Notes: a model not told the origin generated them from the letters alone. DNA of 64,000 bases from UBA5734 sp964528645 (GCA_964528645.1 CAZGSR010000010.1:3664-67663); one strand, 5' to 3'. Shown: positions 51,183 to 63,153, numbered from the stretch's first letter. A program made the numbers and translations.

Positions 51183-51578
51183 ATGCTTAAGACGACGACT
51201 TTGCGCAAAAATTACGAGTTCGGCCGTGTCTACCAGAAAGGCCAGCATGTGGCGACCAGGACACTGGTGCTTCACTATATCCAGCGTCGCCACCGCCAGT
51301 TGCGTCTGGGCGTGACTGCCAGTCGCCAGGTCAAGGGCAGCGTGGCCAGGAACCGGGCCAAGCGTCTGCTCCGGGAAGCCTACCGGCTCCATGAGCACGA
51401 ACTTAAGACTGGCTATGACCTGATTTTGGTTGGCCGGGTAACAGAGCCACCCGCCAGCTACTGGGATGTCGAGGCAGATTTTCTCAGGGCCTGCCGCCGT
51501 GCAGGTTTGCTGCAGGCACAGCTCCAGGAGCAAGGCAGACCTTCTGCCGAAACGAAAAAACAGGAGCCTGGCCCATGA
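51183..51578 (+). CDS. rnpA: Ribonuclease P protein component
   Basis: RnpA binds RNase P RNA and helps mature tRNA 5' ends. The 131-residue basic protein has the central RNR signature GSVARNRAKRLLREAYR. The start overlaps nothing upstream; its stop overlaps the yidD start by 4 nt. Confidence 0.96.
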   Translation: MLKTTTLRKNYEFGRVYQKGQHVATRTLVLHYIQRRHRQLRLGVTASRQVKGSVARNRAKRLLREAYRLHEHELKTGYDLILVGRVTEPPASYWDVEADFLRACRRAGLLQAQLQEQGRPSAETKKQEPGP

Positions 51579-51808
51579 TCCAGCGCTTTCTGGTCAGACT
51601 GATCCGGTATTACCAGCGGACGATTTCACCCCACACAGGTGCGTCGTGCCGCTATTTGCCCACTTGCTCCCAGTATGCCGTGGAAGCGATTGAAACTCAC
51701 GGCGCATGCAAAGGAACCCTGCTGTCGGTCTGGCGCATCCTGCGCTGCAACCCATTCAGCAAAGGCGGTTATGACCCGGTGCCCCCGCACCATCACAAGG
51801 AGAACTAA
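51575..51808 (+). CDS. yidD: Membrane protein insertion efficiency factor YidD
   Basis: The 77-residue protein has the conserved YQRTISPHTGASCRYLPTCSQYAVEAI with its three cysteines and CNPFSKGGYDPVP. It assists YidC-dependent insertion. It sits between rnpA and yidC as usual. Confidence 0.96.
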   Translation: MIQRFLVRLIRYYQRTISPHTGASCRYLPTCSQYAVEAIETHGACKGTLLSVWRILRCNPFSKGGYDPVPPHHHKEN

Positions 51809-51813
51809 ACGCG

Positions 51814-52806
51814 ATGGACCTGGCAGTTGTAAGCCTCGTTAGCCTGTTTGACCCCCTGTACATTGCCTTTGGCTGGGCAATGCGCTTCCTGTACAATCTG
51901 TTTGATAACTATGGCCTGGTCATCATCGTCTTCACGGTGGTGCTGCGCGGCCTGATGATCCCGCTCGGTGTCCACCAGCAGAAAGCCATGATCAAGCAGC
52001 AAGCCCTGCAGGGCGAGCTGGCCGAGATCCAGCGGCTGCACCCCAATGACAAGGCCAGGCAGAGTGAGCTCCAGATGGAGCTTTACAAGAAACACGGCGC
52101 TTCGCCTTTGTCCGGTTGTTTGCCGGCGATCCTGCAGCTCTTGATCATCTGGCCGATTTTCCAGATTTTCCGCGCACCTCTGGTTCGTGTCATGCAGGTC
52201 TCTACGGAAAACATCACCAAAATCGGCGACTTTCTCAAGGCTGCCAGCCTGATCAGTGAAACCGACGCCAAAAATGCCGTCACCAACAACATCCCTTTGA
52301 TCAATGCTTTGAACGCAAGCGCATCCTCGCTGGGCCAGGTTGTCAGCCAGGGCCTGATCGAATTGCGCCAGTTCATCGATGTTGAATTTCTCGGTATGAA
52401 CCTGGGCCTGACGCCCAGCTGGAAACCCGCCGACCTTTTCGGTGCCGGACAGGCTGAATACCTGCCGTTGCTGGTTTTCCCGCTCCTGGTCGTCCTGACC
52501 ACCCTGGTCCAGATGCGGATCTCGACCATGACCATGCCGAACCGCAAGAAAAAAGCAGAGGATAAAGAACGGGAGAAACTCAATCCAGCCCGTGCTGGCC
52601 AGACTCCCGAGGACAAGTCTGAATCCATGATGAAATCCATGAACATCATGATGCCGCTGTTCATGCTCTGGACCACGTTCACCATGCCCGCTGCCCTGGG
52701 CCTTTACTGGATCATCGGCAACATCATGATGATCATCCAGAGCGTTTTGATTTATTTCCTGTTCACCCGCAAACTGGAGGATAAAGCACATGGCCACAAT
52801 GGTTGA
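51814..52806 (+). CDS. yidC: Membrane protein insertase YidC
   Basis: The 330-residue insertase has the Gram-positive style short form. The conserved positively charged groove residue is in FTVVLRGLMIP, followed by the cytoplasmic hairpin and LSGCLPAILQLLIIWPIFQIF. A soluble insert (about 130-200) precedes the later helices, which end in PAALGLYWIIGNIMMIIQ. No lipobox is visible at the N-terminus. It overlaps jag by 17 nt. Confidence 0.95.
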   Translation: MDLAVVSLVSLFDPLYIAFGWAMRFLYNLFDNYGLVIIVFTVVLRGLMIPLGVHQQKAMIKQQALQGELAEIQRLHPNDKARQSELQMELYKKHGASPLSGCLPAILQLLIIWPIFQIFRAPLVRVMQVSTENITKIGDFLKAASLISETDAKNAVTNNIPLINALNASASSLGQVVSQGLIELRQFIDVEFLGMNLGLTPSWKPADLFGAGQAEYLPLLVFPLLVVLTTLVQMRISTMTMPNRKKKAEDKEREKLNPARAGQTPEDKSESMMKSMNIMMPLFMLWTTFTMPAALGLYWIIGNIMMIIQSVLIYFLFTRKLEDKAHGHNG

Positions 52807-53497
52807 GAAGACTGGCAAGACTGTCGAGGAAGCCATCAACGAAGCGCTCGAGGAATTGGGCGTCACATCTGAGGAAGTCATCATAGAAGTCATCGACGAA
52901 GGTGTTCCGGGCGGAGTCCTGGGCATCGGTCGCCGCCCGGCCCGTGTCCGGGTCAGCATCGACGAGGAAGTGCTCCATCCGAGCCCTGCCAACGACGAAG
53001 CCCCGGCTTATTATGGGGATGATGAATACACCGATGAACCTGAGTCAGCTGAAGAAGCTGAAACAACCGCCTATGTGGCCGCCATCCTGTCCGGAATCGG
53101 CATCCACGGCAAAATCAGCTCCTACCGCGAAGGCGATACCCTGCATATTGACATCAGCGGTCACGATGTCGGTGCTGCGATTGGCCACCATGGTGAAACC
53201 CTGGACGCCATTCAGTATCTGGCTACCCTGGTCGCGAACAAGCAGAGCGAAAACCGCCTGCGCGTCTCGGTCGACATCGGCGGCTACCGTCGCCGGCGTG
53301 AAAGTACCCTGATCAGCATGGCAGAGCGTTCTGCAGAGAAGGTCGCCAGAAGTGGCCGTGCCTTCAAAATGGATCCGATGAATCCAGCCGAACGCCGGAT
53401 CGTCCATACAGCCCTGCAGGACTATCCGGGTGTCACCACCTACAGTGAAGGCGAAGAACCCGAGCGCCGGATTGTCATCGCCCCTGCGGATGTCTGA
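52790..53497 (+). CDS. jag: RNA-binding protein Jag/KhpB
   Basis: The 235-residue protein has the Jag_N domain (about 1-52; GKTVEEAINEALEELG and GGVLGIGRRPARV), an acidic linker, a KH domain (about 85-160; DISGHDVGAAIGHHGETLDAIQYL, with GHHG at the GxxG loop) and an R3H domain with MNPAERRIVHTAL. In Firmicutes KhpB works with KhpA in RNA binding and cell-division control. GGAGG precedes the ATG. Confidence 0.95.
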   Translation: MATMVEKTGKTVEEAINEALEELGVTSEEVIIEVIDEGVPGGVLGIGRRPARVRVSIDEEVLHPSPANDEAPAYYGDDEYTDEPESAEEAETTAYVAAILSGIGIHGKISSYREGDTLHIDISGHDVGAAIGHHGETLDAIQYLATLVANKQSENRLRVSVDIGGYRRRRESTLISMAERSAEKVARSGRAFKMDPMNPAERRIVHTALQDYPGVTTYSEGEEPERRIVIAPADV

Positions 53498-53522
53498 GGC
53501 CAGAACAAAACAAGCAGAAGCC

Positions 53523-54992
53523 ATGAGGATCGATTCTGTCCAATTGAATGAAACGATTGCAGCCAGTGCCACGCCGCCGGGAACGAGCGGAGTGGCACTG
53601 ATTCGCTTGTCGGGACCCGCCAGCAAGGCTGTTGCAGCGGCGGTTTTCCGGCCGCAAAGTGCCCGTTTTCCTGCGGCTGACGCCATGCCCGGCTATACCT
53701 GTGCACCCGGCTGGATTGTCGATCCACTCTCAACGCAACAGGAACCAGTCGACCAGGTTGTCCTGACCTGTTTTGCCGCGCCCCATTCCTTTACTGGCGA
53801 GGATGTCTATGAAATCACCTGCCATGGTGGTACGGCCGTTCGCCAGGCCATCCTGGACTTGCTATACAGCCTCGGGGTCCAGCCTGCAGGTCCGGGTGAA
53901 TTCACCCGCCGTGCCTTTCTCAATGGCAAGCTGGACTTGGCCCAGGCTGAGGCTGTCATGGATCTGATATCCTCGGCGGCCGGCAAGCGCGCCCGGGCAG
54001 CAGCCCGCCAGCTGCAGGGCCAGCTGTCCCGTGAAGTCCAGGCGGTGCGCAATGATCTTTATGCTTTGCTCGCACAACTGGAACTGGTGCTTGAATATCC
54101 GGAACATGAGGAGAGCGAGCAGGTCCAGGTGGGCTTGATGAACCGCCTGTCCGGTGCAATCGCCCAGGTGGCAACCCTGGCAGCCAGTTTCCGCCAGGGC
54201 CGCCTGCTCTCAGAAGGTTTCACGGTCGTGATCGTCGGCCGGCCCAATGCCGGCAAATCATCCCTCCTCAATACCCTGGCCGGCTATGACCGGGCCATCG
54301 TCACGCCAGTGGCAGGAACAACCAGGGATACCGTAGAAGAACTGGTCGATATCGGTGGTATACCGGTTCGCCTGATTGACACGGCCGGGCTGCGTGATAC
54401 ATCTGACCTGGTCGAACGGATCGGCGTGGACCGCGCCCGTTCAGCCATTCTCGAGGCTGATCAGGTCCTTTGGCTGATTTCGCCACCGGATGAGTGGCCA
54501 GGTGATTTGCCCCAGGCGGACGTGGCCCGGTACGACACCTCTAATCTGGACGAAGAACTGGACGAATTGCGCGATCTGGCGGAAAAAACCGATGCCCTGC
54601 TGCTCGTCGCCGGCAAAGACGACCTGGCCTCCAGTGAACCCTTGCGTGATTGGCTGGCAGCCGAGTTACCCGACTTGCCTCTGGTTTCCTTTTCTGCCCA
54701 GACTTTGGAAGGATTGCCTGCCATCCGCCAGGCGATTGTGGCCCGGTATGAACAGGCCGGCAGTGCCCAGGCTGATGAAGCCCTGGTCACATCCAGCCGC
54801 CACAAGGCCTGCCTGGACAAGACCCTGTCCAGCCTTGAAGCGGCCTCATTGGAACTGTCCCGCGGTGACCTGCTGGACCTCGTCGCAGCCCTGGTGCGCA
54901 GTGCTCTCGAGAATCTGGCCGAAATCACGGGCGACCTGGTCAGCGATACCCTGATCGAGACAATTTTCAGCCGTTTTTGCGTTGGCAAGTAA
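53523..54992 (+). CDS. mnmE: tRNA modification GTPase MnmE
   Basis: MnmE works with MnmG to place the carboxymethylaminomethyl group on wobble uridine 34. The protein is 489 residues long. The N-terminal folate-binding domain includes ETIAASATPPGTSGVALIRLSG. The G domain has GRPNAGKSSLLN (G1), GTTRDT (G2) and DTAGLRDT (G3). The C-terminus is FCVGK with the catalytic cysteine. The ribosome binding site is weak. An in-frame stretch upstream overlaps jag and is not used. Confidence 0.96.
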   Translation: MRIDSVQLNETIAASATPPGTSGVALIRLSGPASKAVAAAVFRPQSARFPAADAMPGYTCAPGWIVDPLSTQQEPVDQVVLTCFAAPHSFTGEDVYEITCHGGTAVRQAILDLLYSLGVQPAGPGEFTRRAFLNGKLDLAQAEAVMDLISSAAGKRARAAARQLQGQLSREVQAVRNDLYALLAQLELVLEYPEHEESEQVQVGLMNRLSGAIAQVATLAASFRQGRLLSEGFTVVIVGRPNAGKSSLLNTLAGYDRAIVTPVAGTTRDTVEELVDIGGIPVRLIDTAGLRDTSDLVERIGVDRARSAILEADQVLWLISPPDEWPGDLPQADVARYDTSNLDEELDELRDLAEKTDALLLVAGKDDLASSEPLRDWLAAELPDLPLVSFSAQTLEGLPAIRQAIVARYEQAGSAQADEALVTSSRHKACLDKTLSSLEAASLELSRGDLLDLVAALVRSALENLAEITGDLVSDTLIETIFSRFCVGK

Positions 54993-55048
54993 TGGGATGA
55001 ATGATGCCGGCACACACCTGTCTGGCTTATGAAGGATGACAAACTGAC

Positions 55049-57019
55049 ATGCTGACGATTGAGCAAGCTCTGAAGCGGCCGGGTGCCTATCTGGCCGATG
55101 CCTACGAAGTTGCCGTGATTGGCGCTGGCCACGCTGGCTGTGAAGCCGCCCTGGCTGCGGCCCGCCTCGGCTGCCAGACGATTCTGTTCGCGATCAATCT
55201 GGACTCAGTCGGCAACATGCCCTGCAACCCCAATATTGGTGGTACGGCCAAGGGTCAGCTGGTGCGCGAAATTGATGCACTGGGTGGCGAAATGGGCCGG
55301 GCAGCCGACCAGGCGATGATCCAGTTCCGCATGCTCAACCAGTCGCGCGGCCCTGCCGTCCTGTCGCCACGGGCCCAGATTGACCGGCGCAAATACCAGT
55401 CCGTGATGAAGCAGACCCTCGAGCAAACCGAAAACCTGGATCTGCGCCAGTCCGAAGTGGTGGAGATCCTGACCGAGCAGGCCTCTGGAGGGTCAGCCGA
55501 GGGATCTGCCGGCTCTCTGCCCCGGGTCACCGGTGTCATGACCCGCACGGGTGCGATTTATCCATGCCAGAAAGCGATCCTGACCACTGGAACCTATCTC
55601 GAGGGCAAAATCATCATCGGCAGCTGCCAGTACAGTGGCGGTCCAGATGGTATGTTCCCGGCCATCGGCCTGTCAGATTCGTTGCGTCGTCTCGGCCTTG
55701 AGCTGGTCCGTTTTAAAACAGGCACACCCGTCCGCCTGAATTTCCGCACCATCGATTTCAGCCAGACTGAGCGCCAGGATGGGGATGAGCAAGTGGTGCC
55801 TTTTTCCTATGAGCACGAAGAAAACCCTATGTATACCCAGATCGAGCAGCAACCCTGCTATCTGACCTGGACCACGCCGGAAACGAAACAGGCTGTCGAG
55901 GTCAATCTCCATCGTTCACCTCTGTTCAGTGGCGAAATCGAAGGGGTTGGACCGCGCTACTGTCCCTCGATCGAGGACAAATTTGTCAAATTCAAAGACA
56001 AGGAACGGCACCAGGTGTTCATCGAGCCGATGGGGCGCGATACCTATGAAATGTACCTCCAGGGTATGTCGAGCAGCATGCCGGAGGACGTCCAGGTGCG
56101 CATGATGCGGTCTCTGCCCGGACTTGCCGGCGCCAAGATCATGCGCAGTGCCTATGCCATCGAGTACGACTGCCTCGATCCGACCGGCCTGCGCCTGACA
56201 CTCGAGACCAAAGCGGTCCACGGCCTTTACAGCGCCGGCCAGGTCAATGGCACTTCTGGCTACGAAGAAGCGGCTGCCCAGGGGCTGGTGGCCGGAATCA
56301 ATGCCGTGCGTGCCCTGACAGGCCAGCACCCGGTCGTGATTGACCGTTCCCAGGGCTACATCGGGGTCCTGATCGATGACCTGGTCACCAAAGGCACCAA
56401 TGAACCCTACCGGATGATGACCTCCCGGGCTGAATATCGCCTGATCCTGCGCCAGGACAATGCCGATCGCCGCCTCACACCACTGGGCCATGAACTGGGT
56501 CTCATCTGTAAGGCACGGTTTGAACGCTATCTGGCCAAGCAAGCCCGGATTGCCGCAGAAAATGAACGGTTTCGCAAAACCCGGGTTGCGCCCGGTGACA
56601 CGGTCAATACGCTGCTCGAAAACCTCGGCAGCACGCCGCTCAAACCAGGTGCCGGAACGAGTCTGGCTGACCTGCTGCGCCGCCCGGAAATCCACTATGA
56701 TGATCTGGCCCCGATTGATCCGGACCGCCCCGGCCTGACATCGGCAGAGCGCTTTGCCGTCGAAGTTGACCTCAAATATGAGGGCTACATCCGGCTGGAG
56801 CAGGAGCGCATCGACCGGTTCCTGCGCCTCGAGCACCGCGAACTGCCGGATACGATCGAATACGCCGCGATCGCCGGTCTGCGTCTGGAGGCACGCCAGA
56901 AACTATCCCGCCTGAAGCCGGAATCTCTGGGTCAGGCGAGCCGCATCTCGGGCGTTTCTCCAGCCGATATCGCCGTCCTTTTGGTCTATCTCGATTCGAG
57001 AGGTGCTTCCCATGCCTGA
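55049..57019 (+). CDS. mnmG: tRNA uridine modification enzyme MnmG (GidA)
   Basis: The 656-residue FAD protein is the partner of MnmE. It contains VIGAGHAGCEAALAAARLG (FAD), the NxxCNPxxGG segment MPCNPNIGGTAKGQLVREIDALGG and the C-terminal MnmE-binding helical domain. The length is slightly above the usual ~630. It overlaps rsmG by 8 nt. Confidence 0.97.
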   Translation: MLTIEQALKRPGAYLADAYEVAVIGAGHAGCEAALAAARLGCQTILFAINLDSVGNMPCNPNIGGTAKGQLVREIDALGGEMGRAADQAMIQFRMLNQSRGPAVLSPRAQIDRRKYQSVMKQTLEQTENLDLRQSEVVEILTEQASGGSAEGSAGSLPRVTGVMTRTGAIYPCQKAILTTGTYLEGKIIIGSCQYSGGPDGMFPAIGLSDSLRRLGLELVRFKTGTPVRLNFRTIDFSQTERQDGDEQVVPFSYEHEENPMYTQIEQQPCYLTWTTPETKQAVEVNLHRSPLFSGEIEGVGPRYCPSIEDKFVKFKDKERHQVFIEPMGRDTYEMYLQGMSSSMPEDVQVRMMRSLPGLAGAKIMRSAYAIEYDCLDPTGLRLTLETKAVHGLYSAGQVNGTSGYEEAAAQGLVAGINAVRALTGQHPVVIDRSQGYIGVLIDDLVTKGTNEPYRMMTSRAEYRLILRQDNADRRLTPLGHELGLICKARFERYLAKQARIAAENERFRKTRVAPGDTVNTLLENLGSTPLKPGAGTSLADLLRRPEIHYDDLAPIDPDRPGLTSAERFAVEVDLKYEGYIRLEQERIDRFLRLEHRELPDTIEYAAIAGLRLEARQKLSRLKPESLGQASRISGVSPADIAVLLVYLDSRGASHA

Positions 57020-57776
57020 TGCCGGTGCCCCTTTGCCACGTACGCCAGATCTGGGCGGCCATCTGGAACGCATCCAGGCTCACCTGTCCGAACCACTCAG
57101 TGACCACCAGCATGATCAGCTTCTCAGCTATGCCCGTCTGCTGCGCGAATGGAACGAAAAACTCAATTTGACCGCGATCCTCGATGATGAAGGCATCGCG
57201 GTGCGCCATTTCCAGGACTCGCTGACTCTGGTCCCGGCCATCCGCACTTATCAGCAACGCCACCCTGACAAGCTGCTCCTGGCCGATGTCGGGACCGGAG
57301 CCGGCTTCCCGGGTCTAGTCCTGAAAATCGCCTGCCCCGAGATCGACGTGGTGCTGATCGATGCCCTCAACAAGAGACTGAAATTTCTCGAAGCCGTGAT
57401 TGCCGAACTGGGCCTGCTGGGGATTCACACCGTGCACGCCCGGGCCGAGGACGCCGGACGGATGAAAAATCTGCGCGAGCAATTTGACCTCGTCGTTGCC
57501 CGTGCAGTTGCTGCCCTGCCGGTTTTGGCGGAGTACTGCCTGCCTCTGGTGAAAAAGAAGGGTCAATTCATTGCCATGAAAGCCCAGGCTGAGGACGAAA
57601 TCACCTCCGCCCAAAAGGCCCTGGCGATCCTGGGTGGCAGTACACCAATCATACAGACTTTCCTGCTGCCGGGTACCGACATGCAACGCACCCTGATCGC
57701 CGTCGACAAAGTACGCCCGACGCCCCCGGCCTATCCGCGCAAAGCCGGCAAAGTGGAACAAAATCCCCTTCAATGA
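57012..57776 (+). CDS. rsmG: 16S rRNA (guanine527-N7) methyltransferase RsmG
   Basis: The 254-residue methyltransferase has the SAM loop LADVGTGAGFPGLVLKI and the family segment LREWNEKLNLTAI. ATG 57012 has GAGAGG upstream and overlaps the mnmG stop; a GTG at 57003 is possible. It closes the conserved rpmH-to-rsmG block. Confidence 0.95.
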   Translation: MPDAGAPLPRTPDLGGHLERIQAHLSEPLSDHQHDQLLSYARLLREWNEKLNLTAILDDEGIAVRHFQDSLTLVPAIRTYQQRHPDKLLLADVGTGAGFPGLVLKIACPEIDVVLIDALNKRLKFLEAVIAELGLLGIHTVHARAEDAGRMKNLREQFDLVVARAVAALPVLAEYCLPLVKKKGQFIAMKAQAEDEITSAQKALAILGGSTPIIQTFLLPGTDMQRTLIAVDKVRPTPPAYPRKAGKVEQNPLQ

Positions 57777-57782
57777 TATAAT
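57777..57782 (+). promoter_or_regulatory. Probable -10 of gyrA promoter
   Basis: A consensus TATAAT directly follows the rsmG stop and lies 47 nt before gyrA. The matching -35 position (TGGAAC, 57754-57759) is poor, so the promoter is tentative. Confidence 0.45.
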
Positions 57783-57828
57783 AGACAGGTTAAAAACGAT
57801 TCGCCCGTGACAGGAGGCAAATACACGC

Positions 57829-60501
<2,673 letters not shown>

Positions 60502-60540
60502 TCACCCAGCTGTCCCAGTGTCCGGTCCATACATCCAGAG

Positions 60541-60576
60541 ACCTCCCCGCAACAGACGTTCCGGGGAGGTTTTTTC
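60541..60576 (+). terminator. Rho-independent terminator of gyrA
   Basis: A 9-bp stem ACCTCCCCG (60541-60549) and CGGGGAGGT (60562-60570) is followed by a seven-T run. It lies 40 nt after the gyrA stop. Confidence 0.9.
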
Positions 60577-60600
60577 ATGGAAGTCGATCAAACAAATGAC

Positions 60601-60634
60601 AAAACCCCCGGCTCTTATTCAAGCCGGGGGTTTT
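60601..60634. terminator. Bidirectional terminator between gyrA and ldh
   Basis: AAAACCCCCGGCTT-like arms (60601-60613 and 60622-60634) form a 12-13 bp stem with A-runs on one side and T-runs on the other. It can stop transcription from both gyrA and the convergent ldh gene. Confidence 0.9.
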
Positions 60635-60678
60635 GCAACTGATTACCAGGGTCTGTCCGTTTCGGGATTAAGCGTTTC

Positions 60679-61641
60679 TTACAGATCCTTGACTTCGTTG
60701 ATGATGGAGCGGACGGCATTAGCGGACGCTTTCATCAGTTCCTTTTCTTTGTCGGTCAGGTCGATTTCGAGAACGCGCTCGACGCCATTCTTGGAAATGA
60801 TCGAGGGTACGTTGACGACGACGTCGGATTCCCCGTATTCGCCATTGAGAACCGTACCAACCGTGCGGACAGTGCTGGCGCCCTTGAGGATTGATTCGCA
60901 GATCGTATTGACGGCGATGGCGACGCCATAGAAGGTCGCGCCCTTGCGCTTGATGATCTCAGCGCCGGCTTTCTTGGTGCTTTCGATGATTTCGGCTTTC
61001 TCTTCTTCGGTGAAGGTGATGCCGGCGGTGGCGCAGTATTCATCGATCTCGAGACCGGCTATGTTGGTAGCGCTCCAGGCCGGGAACTGGGAATCACCAT
61101 GTTCACCGATCATGTAGCCATGGACATTGCGGACGTCGACATCGAGCTTTTCGCTCAGGAGATAACGGAAACGGGCGCTGTCCAGGACGGTACCGGAGCC
61201 GATGACCATGCCTTTGGGCAGGCCGGACCATTTCGAAATCATGTAGGTCATGACGTCGACCGGATTGGAGACGACGAGGATGACGCCGCCGTTGTAATAT
61301 TTCATGATGCTTTCAGTGATCGTCTTGCCCAGGGCTACGTTCTTCTTGGCCAGGTCGAGACGGGTTTCGCCGGGCTTTCTCGGAATTCCAGCCGTGATGA
61401 CAATGACATCGCAATCGGCGACATCGCTGTAATCGCCAGCCTTGATTTCCATCTGACCGAGGAATGGCAGACCATGGTTGATGTCCATCGCTTCGCCGAC
61501 TGCCTTTTCGGCATTGACATCAATGATGACGAGTTCGCTGGCCAGCTGCTTGATCGATGCAGCATAGGCAATGGATGCGCCGACCGAACCGGCACCGATG
61601 ATGGCAATCTTGCTGCCTGCTTTCTTGGATAAACGTGACAT
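60679..61641 (-). CDS. ldh: L-lactate/malate dehydrogenase family protein
   Basis: The 320-residue NAD enzyme has the Rossmann loop IAIIGAGSVGASIAYA, the catalytic histidine in GEHGDSQFPAWS and the loop GIPRKPGETRLDL. Overall it resembles clostridial proteins annotated as L-lactate dehydrogenase. The residue that sets specificity (Gln102 in classical LDH, Arg102 in malate dehydrogenase) is R88, while other positions such as GATFYG look LDH-like. The substrate is therefore uncertain between pyruvate and oxaloacetate. GGGGGAA precedes the ATG, and an operator-like palindrome covers the start of the transcript. Confidence 0.88.
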   Translation of the reverse strand: MSRLSKKAGSKIAIIGAGSVGASIAYAASIKQLASELVIIDVNAEKAVGEAMDINHGLPFLGQMEIKAGDYSDVADCDVIVITAGIPRKPGETRLDLAKKNVALGKTITESIMKYYNGGVILVVSNPVDVMTYMISKWSGLPKGMVIGSGTVLDSARFRYLLSEKLDVDVRNVHGYMIGEHGDSQFPAWSATNIAGLEIDEYCATAGITFTEEEKAEIIESTKKAGAEIIKRKGATFYGVAIAVNTICESILKGASTVRTVGTVLNGEYGESDVVVNVPSIISKNGVERVLEIDLTDKEKELMKASANAVRSIINEVKDL

Positions 61642-61655
61642 GTGTGTTCCCCCCT

Positions 61656-61688
61656 AATATCATTGGCCAAAAATTGGTCAATGATATT
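61656..61688. promoter_or_regulatory. Operator-like palindrome at ldh promoter
   Basis: AATATCATTGGCCAA (61656-61670) and TTGGTCAATGATATT (61674-61688) form a 15-bp inverted repeat with one mismatch and a 3-bp centre. It overlaps the end of the -10 and the likely start site of ldh on the minus strand, the classical place for a repressor. It does not match the Rex consensus (TTGTGA-N6-TCACAA). Confidence 0.7.
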
Positions 61689-61714
61689 GTAATGCCGATA
61701 TTTTGTGAATACAA
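61686..61714 (-). promoter_or_regulatory. Promoter of ldh
   Basis: On the minus strand TTGTAT (61714-61709), 17 bp, TACAAT (61691-61686) lies 45 nt before the ldh start. It partly overlaps the palindrome described separately. Confidence 0.6.
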
Positions 61715-61968
61715 GCGTTTACGAAAAAAAGGGGACGGGGTCCGTTATGCGGCAAATATGCAAATTTCTGCATAATTGTCAAACGGTTCGACTCAACTTG
61801 AAGGGTTTGGCTCGGTGTTTCATTCATCAAATGCATGATTATTCAAAGTGCCGATTTTGGGACGGCGTCTTTGTTTCACCGGACACCTCTTTGCTGCCGG
61901 AACAGGTGTAGACTGATATCTAAATGATGTTTATTTCAAACGATCAAACATATTCTAGGAGGTATGAC
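61715..61968. other. Intergenic region between divergent ldh and adh
   Basis: This part of the 327-bp gap has ACACCT/AGGTGT arms (near 61884 and 61904), a TGATATC near 61914, and an AT-rich leader before the alcohol dehydrogenase gene. No clear promoter for the latter and no RNA gene were seen. Confidence 0.35.
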
Positions 61969-63153
61969 ATGAAAGATTTTGTCTTCTGCAGCCCGACTGC
62001 ATTTGTTTTTGGCCGTGATACGGAGCAGCAAACCGGGTCTTATGCGAAAAAGTTTGGCCGGACCAAGGCCCTGATCCATTATGGCGGCCGTTCCGCCCAA
62101 GCCAGTGGCTTGCTCGACCGGGTCAAAGCGTCGCTCGATGGTGCCGGCGTGTCCTGGGTCGAACTCGGCGGTGTCCAGCCCAATCCCCGGGCCAGTCTCG
62201 TTTACAAAGGAATCGAACTCGCCCGCCAGGAAAAAGTCGACCTCATTCTGGCTGTCGGAGGTGGCAGCGCAATTGACTCAGCGAAGGCGATTGCTGCGGG
62301 TATACCTTATATAGGCGATTTCTGGGATTTCTACGAAGGCAAGGCTCAGGTCAAAGACCCCGTCCCGGTGGCCGTTGTCCTGACCATCCCGGCAGCAGGC
62401 AGTGAAGGATCGCCTGGATCGGTCATCACCAAAGAAGAAGGCTGGCTCAAACGAGCTGTCAATGACGAGAGCCTGCGCCCGCTGTTCTCGATCCTGAACC
62501 CCGAGCTGACCTTTACCCTGCCGCCCTACCAGACCGCCTGCGGCGCCGCAGACATCATGTCGCATGTCTTCGAGCGCTACTTGACCAATACCACTGACGT
62601 CGAATTCTCCGACCGCCTCTGTGAATCTGTCCTCAAGACCATGGTCCAGGACGTACCGCGAGTCCTCAAGAAACCGGACGACTACGGCCCCCGGTCCAAC
62701 ATCATGTGGGCCGGCATGGTTGCTCACAACGATATCGTCGGTGTGGATCGCGAGCAGGACTGGAGCAGCCACGACATTGAACACGAGTTATCTGCCCTCT
62801 ATGATGTCGCCCACGGGGCCGGACTGGCGGTCGTCTTCCCGGCCTTCATGCGCTATACGATGAAACACGATGTCATGCGTTATGCCCAGCTGGCTGTCCG
62901 CGTCTGGGGTGTCGAGATGGATTACCAGAATCCCGAGCGCACAGCTGCCGAAGGCATCAACCGCCTGATCGCCTTCTATCGCTCGATCGGACTGCCAACG
63001 ACCTTTGAAGAACTGGGAGCCAAGGCCGAGGACATCCCCCTGATGGCTAAAAAGTTGAATTTGGTCAACGGCCGTAAGCTGGGCAGTTTCAATCCGCTGG
63101 AAACGGCTGATGTCGAAGCGATTTACCGCTTGTCGATGGCTGGGGCAAACTAA
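61969..63153 (+). CDS. Iron-containing alcohol dehydrogenase, butanol type
   Basis: The 394-residue protein belongs to the BdhA/YugJ group of NAD(P)H-dependent butanol dehydrogenases. It has the cofactor segment ILAVGGGSAIDSAKAIA, the metal ligands D and H in GAADIMSHVFERY and two further histidines in SSHDIEHELSALYDVAHGAGLAVV. AGGAGG lies 7 nt before ATG 61969, preferred over ATG 61924. Divergent from ldh, it would serve NAD(P)H reoxidation in fermentation. Confidence 0.94.
   Translation: MKDFVFCSPTAFVFGRDTEQQTGSYAKKFGRTKALIHYGGRSAQASGLLDRVKASLDGAGVSWVELGGVQPNPRASLVYKGIELARQEKVDLILAVGGGSAIDSAKAIAAGIPYIGDFWDFYEGKAQVKDPVPVAVVLTIPAAGSEGSPGSVITKEEGWLKRAVNDESLRPLFSILNPELTFTLPPYQTACGAADIMSHVFERYLTNTTDVEFSDRLCESVLKTMVQDVPRVLKKPDDYGPRSNIMWAGMVAHNDIVGVDREQDWSSHDIEHELSALYDVAHGAGLAVVFPAFMRYTMKHDVMRYAQLAVRVWGVEMDYQNPERTAAEGINRLIAFYRSIGLPTTFEELGAKAEDIPLMAKKLNLVNGRKLGSFNPLETADVEAIYRLSMAGAN

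Noticed and set aside
61701..61730. Rex operator at the ldh promoter
   Set aside because: TTGTGAATACAA-like bases are present but the symmetric TTGTGA-N6-TCACAA arrangement is not.
61705..61911. Small open frame between ldh and adh
   Set aside because: No ribosome binding site, no similarity, and it covers the ldh promoter region.
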